Part shown: positions 28,162-36,865 of the stretch, in pieces
Layout: each line of letters starts with the position of its first letter
How positions within the stretch are numbered: position 1 is the first letter of the stretch
Assembly (NCBI RefSeq): GCF_000196255.1
Contig: NC_006370.1
Span: 526,187-590,186, forward strand
Reading direction: 5' to 3'
From: Photobacterium profundum SS9
GTDB taxonomy: Bacteria > Pseudomonadota > Gammaproteobacteria > Enterobacterales > Vibrionaceae
DNA length: 64,000 nt
Program-made: the position numbers and the translations under genes
The notes under the pieces: model-generated
Databases searched by the model: none
Told to the model about the DNA's origin: nothing
What the model saw: only the letters and a program-made list of their open reading frames with translations

Positions 28162-29841
28162 TTATGCTTTAGGCTTTAGATCAAGTACTTGTAGCAGACG
28201 TTCTTGAGTATTCGTGATAGGCATTGGACGGCCTTTCGGGTTGTTCTCGTTCCACCAGCCCGTAAAGCGCGAGGTGTTGTATTGAGAAGTGTACGCACCA
28301 GACATGACCGGTACTGTTACTTGGTTTTCAGCAATGATTTTTTGGATTTTGTGAGCGATCTTAACTTGCTCACCACGGTCTGCTGTTTTGTAGAAACCGT
28401 CTAGTAGGCTATCTAGCTCAGCATTTTTCCAGTAATGAAGCGCAAAGCGAGGCATGCCTTCGTTAGCTTGGAAACGTGAGTGATAAGCACTGTCCCAGTA
28501 GGTGTAAGGATCCGCACCGTGGAAGTAGTTGGTGTAAGCAACATCGTATTTAGCATCAAGCATTGCTTGGTTGTAAATTGAGAAGTCAGGGGTACTTGAT
28601 TCCGCTTTGATCCCCACTTCTTCAAGCATTTCTACACCGAGCTGTACCGTGTTGTTGAAGTCAGTCCAACCACTTGGTGATTGAATTGCTAGCTCAAGTT
28701 TTTTACCTGTTGGGGTCTCAACAAAACCGTCACCATCGATATCTTTAAAGCCCGCTTTTTTCAACAAAGCTTTTGCAGCATCAATATTGTAGGTATTGAA
28801 TGGTTTGTACTTCTCATGAACAGCTTTATCTGACCATGCCTCAAAGGCCTGGCCTAGACCTGAAGCGTAATCGTTTACTACACCGCCGCCGTAGAATGCG
28901 ATATCGATGATAGTTTCACGATCGATGGCCATAGAGAAAGCACGGCGGAAGTCAACGTTGTTGATCGCTTCATTGTTGCCCGCATTCGGCGACTTGTAGT
29001 TGAATATAAAGGCCTGGCTACCACCTGCAGGGTACCAGTATTTATTATCTGGGCTAGCTGCTGCGTAAGTGCTGTCAACATCAGGGATGAATGAGTATGT
29101 CCAGTCGTACTGACCGCTTAGTACCTGACCCAAGAACTGGTCGTTACCAGCAACTTGTGGTAGACGCAGACAGTCAACATCTAGATTGCTGTTATCCCAG
29201 TATTGAGGGTTACGGCACTGAGTGTATAGCTGCGGGGTGAATGTTTCGATTTCAGTAAATGGACCAGTACCTACTGGGTTCTCATTAGTGAAGCGTGTAG
29301 GATCTTCTACTTTGTCCCAAATATGTTTAGGAACGACAGATACTTTATTGATCAGGTATGGCACGTTCGAGTTTGCTTCAGTCAGATCGAAAGTAACTTT
29401 ATCACCAGAAGCAGTCACTGATTTCAGGCGCTGGTTAATACCTGTACGGTCAAGTTCAGGGTATTTTTTCAGCATGTTATACGTAAATGCAACGTCTTCA
29501 GCTGTATACGCTTCACCGTCAGACCATTTTACCCCATCACGGATTACGAAAGTCACCTGCATAAGATCGTCAGACATGTAGTAGTCTTTCGCCAAACGCA
29601 TTACCGGCTCGTTACCTTTCAGCTCATTAAATACTACGAGTGGCTCATAGATGAAATCTTGAACGGTATCTAATTGACTTTGAAGAAACGGGTTAAAGTT
29701 ACGAACGAATGTAGGAAAAAATTTTGGTACCATTGTTAGTTCATTACGTTCAGCGGCAGCGGCAATTGGTGCCGTTAATACTGAAGCGGCTGCGGCAACA
29801 ACCGCTAACGCTAACTTCGTTTTTTTAATATTGGCAAGCAT
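28162..29841 (-). CDS. cbp: Periplasmic chitin-oligosaccharide binding protein CBP
   Basis: A 559-residue solute-binding protein of family 5 (SBP_bac_5). It has a clear signal peptide (residues 1-29, LALAVVAAAASVLTAPIAAAAE) and then the mature protein starting near ERNELTMVPKFF. It delivers (GlcNAc)n to the permease encoded downstream. In V. cholerae the unliganded homologue also holds the sensor ChiS in the inactive state, and ChiS is encoded just upstream here. First gene of the ten-gene operon that runs to 15487; AAGGAA precedes the ATG. Peptide binding is the family default, but the cluster and the ChiS neighbour make chitin oligosaccharides the sound call. Confidence 0.9.
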   Translation of the reverse strand: MLANIKKTKLALAVVAAAASVLTAPIAAAAERNELTMVPKFFPTFVRNFNPFLQSQLDTVQDFIYEPLVVFNELKGNEPVMRLAKDYYMSDDLMQVTFVIRDGVKWSDGEAYTAEDVAFTYNMLKKYPELDRTGINQRLKSVTASGDKVTFDLTEANSNVPYLINKVSVVPKHIWDKVEDPTRFTNENPVGTGPFTEIETFTPQLYTQCRNPQYWDNSNLDVDCLRLPQVAGNDQFLGQVLSGQYDWTYSFIPDVDSTYAAASPDNKYWYPAGGSQAFIFNYKSPNAGNNEAINNVDFRRAFSMAIDRETIIDIAFYGGGVVNDYASGLGQAFEAWSDKAVHEKYKPFNTYNIDAAKALLKKAGFKDIDGDGFVETPTGKKLELAIQSPSGWTDFNNTVQLGVEMLEEVGIKAESSTPDFSIYNQAMLDAKYDVAYTNYFHGADPYTYWDSAYHSRFQANEGMPRFALHYWKNAELDSLLDGFYKTADRGEQVKIAHKIQKIIAENQVTVPVMSGAYTSQYNTSRFTGWWNENNPKGRPMPITNTQERLLQVLDLKPKA

Positions 29842-30008
29842 AGCTGTTCCTTACTTTTGCTTAAGTTTCACTTATGGAAATTGATTGCCCCAAGTGGAGC
29901 GCTCGAACCTACTTCGAAGAAACTAATAAAGTATCTTGCGAATGGCCTTGTAGGGTCGAAGTAACCCTAGGAAACTCCGAAATTGAAAAGGCGTCAATGT
30001 GGTCGCCC

Positions 30009-30049
30009 GTTAAAAACGTCAAAAACAGTTTCACTGCTGTTAAAAACGT
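30009..30049. promoter_or_regulatory. Triple repeat GTYAAAAAC upstream of cbp
   Basis: GTTAAAAAC occurs at 30009-30017 and 30039-30047 (both extended to GTTAAAAACGT), and GTCAAAAAC at 30018-30026. The two identical copies begin exactly 30 bp apart, close to three helical turns. They lie 170-210 bp before the cbp start codon. ChiS in V. cholerae binds two sites in the equivalent promoter, so these are candidates for ChiS or another regulator. I do not claim they match the published site. Confidence 0.45.
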
Positions 30050-30089
30050 TAATACCGAGTTGTTGGGTGAACCTGCTAATGACATTGGT

Positions 30090-30105
30090 TGTGCTTAACA
30101 TCACA
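30090..30105 (-). promoter_or_regulatory. Candidate CRP-cAMP site upstream of the chitin operon
   Basis: On the minus strand TGTGA-TGTTAA-GCACA matches the CRP consensus TGTGA-N6-TCACA at 9 of 10 positions. It is about 250 bp before the cbp start, which would imply a leader of roughly 150-200 nt. Catabolite control of chitin genes by CRP is known in Vibrio. Confidence 0.5.
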
Positions 30106-30549
30106 ATTAATTTAAGGCGTTACACTTACAGAGTTAGTGCTTGCAAACCCCCTACTTTAGTTTTTATAGGCTTATAGGACTAGCGCTGAGCGAGTGTGAT
30201 GTAATGCGAATGACCTTAATGAGTTAATTCCCTGCGTGAAATTTTACCGTTTGATTTGTTGTGATTCGCTTCTCATAATTAAAAACAAATTTATCTTTAA
30301 GGATGGAACGCCTTACTTTGTTGTAATTTTAAGCATGATGCTGAAGTGTTTAATGATGTTTTTTAGTAACCGAAATGATAATTTCGCACTGGAAATAAGC
30401 TCAATGCAGTGATGGGAATGAAGAAATAAAGGGCATGCAACTCGTACTTAAAAAGGGAATTATAACCGTATAGATAGACGGTATAAGTAGGACATGGGCA
30501 TCTTTATATTGGCTTGAATAGCGAGAGAGAGCTCAAGGGGTAGATAGCA
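30106..30549. other. Gene-free stretch between the chitin promoter region and chiS
   Basis: About 440 bp with no convincing reading frame on either strand. It is AT-rich and holds a TGTGATGTAATGCG half-site near 30197. V. cholerae has a small gene at this position; I see no equivalent here. Confidence 0.5.
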
Positions 30550-30572
30550 AAGACCTGCAAATGGCAGGTCTT
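30550..30572 (-). terminator. Probable chiS terminator
   Basis: AAGACCTGC and GCAGGTCTT form a perfect 9-bp stem with a 5-nt loop, 22 bp after the chiS stop. The following TTTGCT is only a weak T-run. Confidence 0.6.
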
Positions 30573-30594
30573 AATGATAGTGGCTAAGGGGGGG

Positions 30595-33500
30595 CTATTG
30601 GCTAATAATGTGCTGTAGCTTGTCTCGCATTGTTTGCACTTCATGACGTTCGAGGGACGAATCAGTGCAACGTTCTAATACAAAGTCGATAGTGTTAATG
30701 ACCGTTCGCCAGCGTGGGGTCTTAGGTAAAGTTTCAACATGCAGGTATTTATCTAGAGTCCGCGTTTGTAAGGTACTCCTATCTAAATATACGCGCCATA
30801 AGCCACTTTCTTCCGCTAATTCAAACTTTGTTTTTTGCGAAGCGGTTTCCCAATACTTTAGTGTCGCCTTCATGACTTCGACTAATAGCTCACGAACCAT
30901 ATCAGCCTTATTTTTACCGTTATCCCCCAATTTATCTGCTAGGCGAGTGAATTCTCCACCAAGTTCGCGTAGCTGCTGTAAATTGTGTTTGTCGCCATCG
31001 AATGCAAAGCGTGATAAAACGTCGATCGCATCTTCTAGCATTGAAATTCGATGCTGAGCAGATGGACCTTCATTATCAAATACAAACATTCGTTTTAGCC
31101 CTGATTCTTCAGGTAAATTGATCACATCAGTCTCTAGTGGCTTCAATTCACCACCAATACGGAATGTTAAGTTGCCATTGAAATGATGACTTTGGCTAAT
31201 ATCATTAGGTAAGTGAGTCACTAGAATATCTTCAATGTTATAGCGTTCTAGCTGTTCTGGTGAGCGTTTGAATAGCTTCCCTGCCGCACTATTGGCATAG
31301 CGAATACGCCCTTCATTTTGTACACAAAGGATGGCTTCATTGGTTGATTCTAGTAACCCAAGCAAACGACTTTGGGTGGTCAATAAACCGACTTCAACTT
31401 GTTCTCTGCGATGAATTTCTTGTTGAAGTGCTGCATTTTTCTGACGCTGTACTTCTGTTTTTCCAGCCTGAAGGTGGGCACTAATACGGGCGATCAATTC
31501 TTCTTTATTGAATGGTTTCGTCAGATAATCATTAGCACCCGATTCAAAGCCTTTGATTCTGTCTTGAACTTGCCCTAGTGCTGAGAGCATTATGATCGGG
31601 AGCTCTATTAAGGAGTATTCTTCGCGTAAAATATGGCATACCTCATAGCCACTCATTTCAGGCATCATAATATCGAGCAGGATTAAGGCAGGCTGTTGTT
31701 GTTCAATGATCTTGAGTGCTTGTGGGCCACTGTCTGCGGTTAGAACACGATAACCTTCTAAACGTAAGAAGTTATTCAAGACTTGCAAATTGACGGGTTC
31801 ATCATCAACGACCAATAGTAATTCACCGTCAGGATTTTCAGGCAAATTTTCGGTTTCACATGTAGTGGTTTCTGATGATGGTGCTTGAAAGTGGATTTGA
31901 CCATTGGTGCTCTGTTGGCTAGCTACAATGTCTTCATTTGACGCTAAATTAAGGGTAAAGCTAAATGTTGTTCCGACCATTGGTTGGCTGCTGACATAAA
32001 GGTGGCCTCCCATTAAATCGATTAACTGACGACTAATCGATAACCCCAGCCCAGCGCCCTGACGGTAGTTGGCCAAACCAGTGTTTGCTTGTATTAACGG
32101 CTCAAAAATATGTTCCAATTGTTCAGCTGGAATGCCTTGCCCAGTATCGACAACTTGAATGCGTATTTGGTTTTCTAATACGGTGGAAGAGAGGATGATC
32201 TTCCCTTCAGAGGTATATTTAATCGCGTTACCAACAAGATTATAAAGAATTTGTTCAAGGCGCTGTTCATCAGCTAATACTAACGGTAAGTCATTAGGTA
32301 TTTGATTGATAATGCGAACAGGCTTACTCCCCAGCAGGTGACTGGATAATTCGAGTACCAAGCGTACTGCGGAGGGTAGGTTTACAGCGTGCTTATTAAT
32401 ATCGAGATCACCGTAGCGCATTTTATGGTAATCAAGCAGATCATCGACGAGATTCGTTAAACGTTGACCGCTATTGATGATCATCTCTAATTGGCGACGT
32501 TGTGATTTTTGAACCGGGCCATTTGCCCCCGCTAAAAGTGATTCAGCAATGCCGACCATACCGTGCAGTGGGGTGCGTAACTCATGTGACGTGGTTGCTA
32601 GGAATTCATCCTTTAATTTATCAGCTGCTTGAAGGTTTTCATTTTGCTGGCTAATGACCTTTAAATTTTGTTCTAGCTCGTTATTTTGGTCTCGAATGAG
32701 TGTGATCTTCTCTCTGATTGAGCGTTGCATTCGAGCGAAACTGATTGCTAATCGCCCGATTTCATCGCTGCGCTCTGTGCCTTTTATTTCTTGTTCTAAA
32801 TCGCCAGCAGAGGCGCGTTCTGCTGCCCATGTTAAGCGTAGAAGTGGGGCGGTAATAGAGTTTGATAACCAGTGAGAAGAGATAAATACCAACACAATGG
32901 CTGTTAACATGGCAAAGAAGAAAAGCTTTTCTAGTTGATGGATACGTGCAAAGGCTTCTTTTTCGGGTAATTCAACCAACAGGGCCCAGGTGGTTCCCAT
33001 AACATTGATCTGCGAGAAGGCACTGAGAACAGAGACATTGTTGTAATTGTTAAAACTACCTACACCACTTTCTCCTGCTAGTGCAGCATCAATTTTTTGG
33101 CTTGTTAAAGTGGCTGGAGCGTTTTTCCCATCAGTGATACGTGATTTATGATCGGGACCAATAAGTAACGTTTGAACGAAATTTGTGCTTAAGTTCGCAT
33201 TCTTAATTAAGTCACTGATCGTTTTATTCTTTAGCTTAAAAAATACGTAACTATGTAAATAACCTTGTTGAATGATAGGGGCTGCAAACCAAGCCGTATA
33301 TTCTTTGCTAAAGGGATCGAGGCTGAAATCAGTGAACACGACAGGGACGACATCGGGCTCCAATTGGTGCTTCTTTGTTTTGGCTTGGATCTTGGTAAAG
33401 GTTTCTTTTAATGCGAGAGTAGGGTTGTTATCGTCCAGTAAATTGGAACCAAATTTATTATGCTGAAAAACGGAATACACCACATTGCCGTTTATATCGA

Positions 33501-33990
33501 CCAACATAATGTCACTAAAAGCCGATCGTTTTAGGTATTCTTCATAAGCTCGGTTATAGCGTTTATACATTAGACGATAACGTTCGTGACCAACGAAACT
33601 TGCTGAATTGTCGCTAGAAAAGTTTTTATTTTTTGTTGTCAGCGTTTCTTTGAAGTAACGGCTGTTGGTTGTACCTTTTAATAAGGTGTCAATTTCTCCC
33701 AATTGATTGAAAGCGCCGACTAAGCCATAGAATCGCCCGCCACTGGCATTTGACAGTTCAGAACGTGCGAAGCTTTGTGCATCCAACTCTCTGGCGGTAA
33801 AAAAGTTATTGAGCTGCTTTTGCTTATTATCGAGTAAGGATGCGAGATGATTAGTGCTTTGTTCAGCAAGATCTTTAGTGTGAGAATTGAGAAAAAAGAA
33901 TGCCGAGAGTGTTAGTGGGGTAATACTAAGCACTAAAAAAGCCAACATTAAAGTATGCTGGAGACGTTTAAATCGTTTGGTATTCTGCAT
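30595..33990 (-). CDS. chiS: Chitin catabolic hybrid sensor kinase ChiS
   Basis: A 1131-residue membrane-bound hybrid kinase that controls chitin genes in Vibrio, where the family also binds DNA directly. Order: first membrane helix (about 12-34), large periplasmic sensor domain, second helix (about 350-372), HAMP, coiled coil, HisKA with His469 in TTSHELRTPLHG, HATPase with NAIKYT and GAGLGLSIS, receiver with Asp773 in LLLDIMMPEMSG, PAS (about 880-1000) and a C-terminal helical region of about 130 residues, where V. cholerae ChiS has its DNA-binding domain. His469 is at the same number as in V. cholerae. It is encoded upstream of the operon it should control, in the same orientation with its own terminator. 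Regulation by the periplasmic CBP is known from Vibrio and inferred here. Confidence 0.94.
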   Translation of the reverse strand: MQNTKRFKRLQHTLMLAFLVLSITPLTLSAFFFLNSHTKDLAEQSTNHLASLLDNKQKQLNNFFTARELDAQSFARSELSNASGGRFYGLVGAFNQLGEIDTLLKGTTNSRYFKETLTTKNKNFSSDNSASFVGHERYRLMYKRYNRAYEEYLKRSAFSDIMLVDINGNVVYSVFQHNKFGSNLLDDNNPTLALKETFTKIQAKTKKHQLEPDVVPVVFTDFSLDPFSKEYTAWFAAPIIQQGYLHSYVFFKLKNKTISDLIKNANLSTNFVQTLLIGPDHKSRITDGKNAPATLTSQKIDAALAGESGVGSFNNYNNVSVLSAFSQINVMGTTWALLVELPEKEAFARIHQLEKLFFFAMLTAIVLVFISSHWLSNSITAPLLRLTWAAERASAGDLEQEIKGTERSDEIGRLAISFARMQRSIREKITLIRDQNNELEQNLKVISQQNENLQAADKLKDEFLATTSHELRTPLHGMVGIAESLLAGANGPVQKSQRRQLEMIINSGQRLTNLVDDLLDYHKMRYGDLDINKHAVNLPSAVRLVLELSSHLLGSKPVRIINQIPNDLPLVLADEQRLEQILYNLVGNAIKYTSEGKIILSSTVLENQIRIQVVDTGQGIPAEQLEHIFEPLIQANTGLANYRQGAGLGLSISRQLIDLMGGHLYVSSQPMVGTTFSFTLNLASNEDIVASQQSTNGQIHFQAPSSETTTCETENLPENPDGELLLVVDDEPVNLQVLNNFLRLEGYRVLTADSGPQALKIIEQQQPALILLDIMMPEMSGYEVCHILREEYSLIELPIIMLSALGQVQDRIKGFESGANDYLTKPFNKEELIARISAHLQAGKTEVQRQKNAALQQEIHRREQVEVGLLTTQSRLLGLLESTNEAILCVQNEGRIRYANSAAGKLFKRSPEQLERYNIEDILVTHLPNDISQSHHFNGNLTFRIGGELKPLETDVINLPEESGLKRMFVFDNEGPSAQHRISMLEDAIDVLSRFAFDGDKHNLQQLRELGGEFTRLADKLGDNGKNKADMVRELLVEVMKATLKYWETASQKTKFELAEESGLWRVYLDRSTLQTRTLDKYLHVETLPKTPRWRTVINTIDFVLERCTDSSLERHEVQTMRDKLQHIISQ

Positions 33991-34257
33991 TCCTGTGCCT
34001 GAATGTATGGTATGTGAACCGATTAAAGTCGACTATCTACGTATAAAAAAGCCTAAGTAAAGTCGTAGTTGGTAAATAAATTTTGACGTTTATATATATG
34101 TAAAAATGGACATATATAGCATTAGCTAATCAGTAAGATCCTATGCAACTTAGTTATACGGCGCTTTTTTCGCGTAATCAAGTAAGTCTAAGTTGAAGCG
34201 TGTGCGGAAACACAAAATTGACGGTGTTAACGAGGGAAAGGAGTTATAAACGGGAAG
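33991..34257. other. Intergenic region upstream of chiS
   Basis: No gene is visible. It contains an A/T-rich stretch with TTTATATATATGT near 34088 and presumably the chiS promoter. No operator was recognised. Confidence 0.5.
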
Positions 34258-34258
34258 A

Positions 34259-34293
34259 ATTAAGCAGGCTGAATGTTTTTCAGCCTGCTTAAT
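34259..34293 (-). terminator. rsmC terminator hairpin
   Basis: TTAAGCAGGCTGAA (34260-34273) and TTCAGCCTGCTTAA (34279-34292) form a perfect 14-bp stem, 23 bp after the rsmC stop. The T-run on the minus strand is short (TTAATTCTT), so termination strength is uncertain. Confidence 0.65.
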
Positions 34294-34315
34294 ATTCTCT
34301 TTTTTACAGAATACG

Positions 34316-35335
34316 TTATTTCTTTGCTGAATAGATCGTGAATTTATTCGTATTAGCGAGAGCGTTACATGTCTCTAAACTTTGTTCAATCAGTTCTGGA
34401 TACTTGAGAAAGCTATTGGCAACAATGATTAACTGCCCGTCACTAAATAAGTAGTTAGGTGCTTGAGCGATAAAGTTTTCTGTCGCCGTATAGAAGGTTT
34501 TTAAGCCAGCATGGAAAGGAGGGTTACTGATTAAGTAATTGTAAGGGCCTTTGAGTTCAGAATATACATCAGTTGCCGTGAATTTCGCGTCTAACTGATT
34601 AACTTTAAAGGTTTCTTTTGCTGACTCTATTGCTAATGCGCTGATATCACACAATTCTAATTCAATGCGTGGATGCTTGGCTTTCATTATTGCACCCAGC
34701 ACACCAGCACCACAACCAAAGTCGAGTACTTTACCGCGCAATGATGGCAAGGTATTAATCAACAACTTTGACCCGTTATCAAATTCACCATGGCTAAAGA
34801 CACCAGGTAATGAGCGAACGGTAAGTTCGACACCTGATACATTGATCGGGTAGCTTTTAAACCAATCATTAAGGTCAAAGGGTTTAACCTCATTGTCACA
34901 GCGTCCCCAGTAGAAACTGCAACGTCGTGCTGAATCATATTTGGTTAGGGGGCCATAAGGTTGGAACATTTTTTCAGCACTGCGCACACCACTACGGTTT
35001 TCACCAACAATGCAAATCTCTGTTTCAGGGCCAAATTTAGCCAGTAACATCGACATTAAGTAATCAGCTTCAGCTTTTGCTTTAGGCCAATAAATTAATA
35101 ACATATCAATGTCGAGCTTCGCGTCTAATTGCACACCAAAATGGCAGTCAATGTTGTCGTGACGACTCATTGAATTGTGGTAACCAAAGTTAGTCGTAAA
35201 GACTGCGACAGATTGTGCAACGTTAGCTAATTCTACTGGATATGCATCGCTTAACTCGCCTGCAATAAGTACCTTTCGGCCTTCAAAAAACGCTAACTGA
35301 CGTGCAACAACTTGGCTTGCGGCGGTGTAAGACAT
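34316..35335 (-). CDS. rsmC: 16S rRNA m2G1207 methyltransferase RsmC
   Basis: A 339-residue SAM-dependent methyltransferase that modifies G1207 of 16S rRNA in the 30S subunit. A degenerate N-terminal methyltransferase-like domain (1-165) is followed by the catalytic domain with SAM loop VLDFGCGAGVLGA (near 200) and the catalytic NPPFH motif (near 266). A longer frame reaches 35419, but the ATG at 35335 has GAGG seven bases upstream, gives the conserved start (MSYTAASQVV) and the usual length. It has the same place next to chiS in V. cholerae. It appears to be monocistronic. Confidence 0.93.
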   Translation of the reverse strand: MSYTAASQVVARQLAFFEGRKVLIAGELSDAYPVELANVAQSVAVFTTNFGYHNSMSRHDNIDCHFGVQLDAKLDIDMLLIYWPKAKAEADYLMSMLLAKFGPETEICIVGENRSGVRSAEKMFQPYGPLTKYDSARRCSFYWGRCDNEVKPFDLNDWFKSYPINVSGVELTVRSLPGVFSHGEFDNGSKLLINTLPSLRGKVLDFGCGAGVLGAIMKAKHPRIELELCDISALAIESAKETFKVNQLDAKFTATDVYSELKGPYNYLISNPPFHAGLKTFYTATENFIAQAPNYLFSDGQLIIVANSFLKYPELIEQSLETCNALANTNKFTIYSAKK

Positions 35336-35458
35336 AGATAGCCTCAAAAATACATCACTGAATAAGGGCGCGAATTGTTCCACAAAATGGCGTGTATGAA
35401 AAGGTGAGCGGTGCCGCATATTAATGACAGCACCTATTTGTTCTGGTTTGAACTGGAA

Positions 35459-36544
35459 TTAACTCTGATTTTGCTGATCAAGAAAGTCTTTAAATTCCAC
35501 TTCATAGAGTTTAAATAGTACTAATGTGACAGCAAAAATAATTGGGCCATAAATTAAACCAATTAACCCAAATAAATGTAAGCCGCCTAAAATAGAGAAG
35601 AATATGAGTAAGGTGTTCATGCCTGAATTACCTTGCATTAATAATGGCCGTAAAATGTTGTCGATAGATCCCACCACAATAATGCCCCAACCACTTAGGA
35701 ATAAAGCCCATTCCCACTGATTAATGAGCAATAAATACAGAGTCGCTGGCAGCCAGATCAATGCCGTACCAAAAACAGGAATAAATGAAGCGAAAGCCAT
35801 CATCGAACCCCAAAATAAGCCAGGGAAACCTGCTAACCACATGGCAAATCCACCAGCAAAACCTTGAGCTAATGCTGTGAGAAATGAGCCGAGAACAGCA
35901 GATTTAGCCACTTGTTCAACTTCGGTAAGTAATACATCTTCTTGACTACGAGATAGAGGCAGTACATGGCGAACCGCGTTAACCATTTTGGTGTGATCAC
36001 GTAGTAAGAAAAATAATACGAAGAGCATTAGCATGAAGCTGATTACGAAATTGGTTGCATCGCCCAATATTTTTGCACTGATGTTAAGTAGCTGAGCGCC
36101 AAATTTTGATGCAGCAGAGGCGATTTTTTGTAAAATAGCTTGTGTATCAATGCCTTCAAACGGTGACCACTTCTCAATCAGCAGTAGTACTTTTTGTACG
36201 TAAGGATGAGCAAGTAGTTCTTTTGCCCCACCAGAAGAGAACCAAGTGTAACTGTCTTTAGAGAAAGTGGTCCCTTGGTGCACAATGGATGAGAATACGA
36301 TCAATAATGGGATCACAATGATAAACGTCAGCAGGATGCAAGAAAGTATTGCAGCACTGTTGGGCTTGTTTGAGATCTTTGACTCGATTCGCGCGTGCAA
36401 TGGGTAATAAAGCAAAGAAATGATAAATGCCATGACGATCGGACCAATATAAGGTTCTATCAAGCGATAACTGGCATATACGGCGATACCGAGAGCTACG
36501 ATTAGCATCCAGTGGCGAGATTCAACTTTAAATGGTTTTGGCAC
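35459..36544 (-). CDS. AI-2E family transporter (PerM/YdiK type)
   Basis: A 361-residue inner-membrane protein with about seven or eight helices: two near 13-45, one near 63-85, a large periplasmic loop (about 90-150), then five helices with the family motif GFPGLFWGSMMAFASFIPVFGTALIW (about 235-260). Members export small molecules or act as Na+/H+ antiporters; the substrate here is unknown and the family name should not be read as evidence of autoinducer transport. The start is GTG at 36544 with AAGGA nine bases upstream. The C-terminus is charged and cytoplasmic. Confidence 0.85.
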   Translation of the reverse strand: MPKPFKVESRHWMLIVALGIAVYASYRLIEPYIGPIVMAFIISLLYYPLHARIESKISNKPNSAAILSCILLTFIIVIPLLIVFSSIVHQGTTFSKDSYTWFSSGGAKELLAHPYVQKVLLLIEKWSPFEGIDTQAILQKIASAASKFGAQLLNISAKILGDATNFVISFMLMLFVLFFLLRDHTKMVNAVRHVLPLSRSQEDVLLTEVEQVAKSAVLGSFLTALAQGFAGGFAMWLAGFPGLFWGSMMAFASFIPVFGTALIWLPATLYLLLINQWEWALFLSGWGIIVVGSIDNILRPLLMQGNSGMNTLLIFFSILGGLHLFGLIGLIYGPIIFAVTLVLFKLYEVEFKDFLDQQNQS

Positions 36545-36686
36545 TTTTTTTTCCTTCGATCAGTTAACATCGTATTGGGCGTTGCTTATAATTGCATCAC
36601 TTCAATAAAAATCACAATCTTAATTCATGATTAATAATATATTTAATCAAAAACTTACTTCGTAATAACTCGATTGGATGAATACT

Positions 36687-36788
36687 ATGGGATGTTGTGA
36701 TTGCGGTACAAAGAAAAAACGTAAACTCCCTTTGGCTGGCATCATTATTCTAGGGCTCGTGATACTTGGTTTTTGCTTCTGGCAATAG
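36687..36788 (+). CDS. 33-residue cysteine-containing membrane microprotein
   Basis: ATG to TAG gives MGCCDCGTKKKRK followed by a hydrophobic helix (LPLAGIIILGLVILGFCFW) and a final Gln. A cluster of three cysteines (residues 3, 4 and 6) and a basic patch precede a single membrane segment, so the N-terminus should face the cytoplasm. GGATG about seven bases upstream may serve as ribosome-binding site. It lies alone in the gap between the AI-2E-type gene (divergent) and hemL (convergent). The ordered composition (Cys cluster, basic stretch, one helix, in-frame stop) argues for a real gene. It may bind metal or be acylated at the cysteines; no function is known to me. Confidence 0.6.
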   Translation: MGCCDCGTKKKRKLPLAGIIILGLVILGFCFWQ

Positions 36789-36806
36789 TTTTAAGTATAA
36801 GCGTCT

Positions 36807-36834
36807 GAAAAAACGCCACTCAATGAGCGGCGTT
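36807..36834 (-). terminator. hemL terminator
   Basis: On the minus strand AACGCCGCTC-ATT-GAGTGGCGTT is followed by TTTTTC. It lies 32 bp after the hemL stop. Confidence 0.85.
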
Positions 36835-36865
36835 GATTATGATGTACTTTGGCTTAACACAATCT

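Noticed and set aside
29874..30098. A 74-codon frame on the plus strand upstream of cbp
   Set aside because: It covers the likely promoter region with its repeats, resembles no known protein and has no ribosome-binding site.
35459..36544. Assignment as an autoinducer-2 exporter
   Set aside because: The AI-2E family name covers many unrelated transport functions and nothing nearby supports autoinducer transport.
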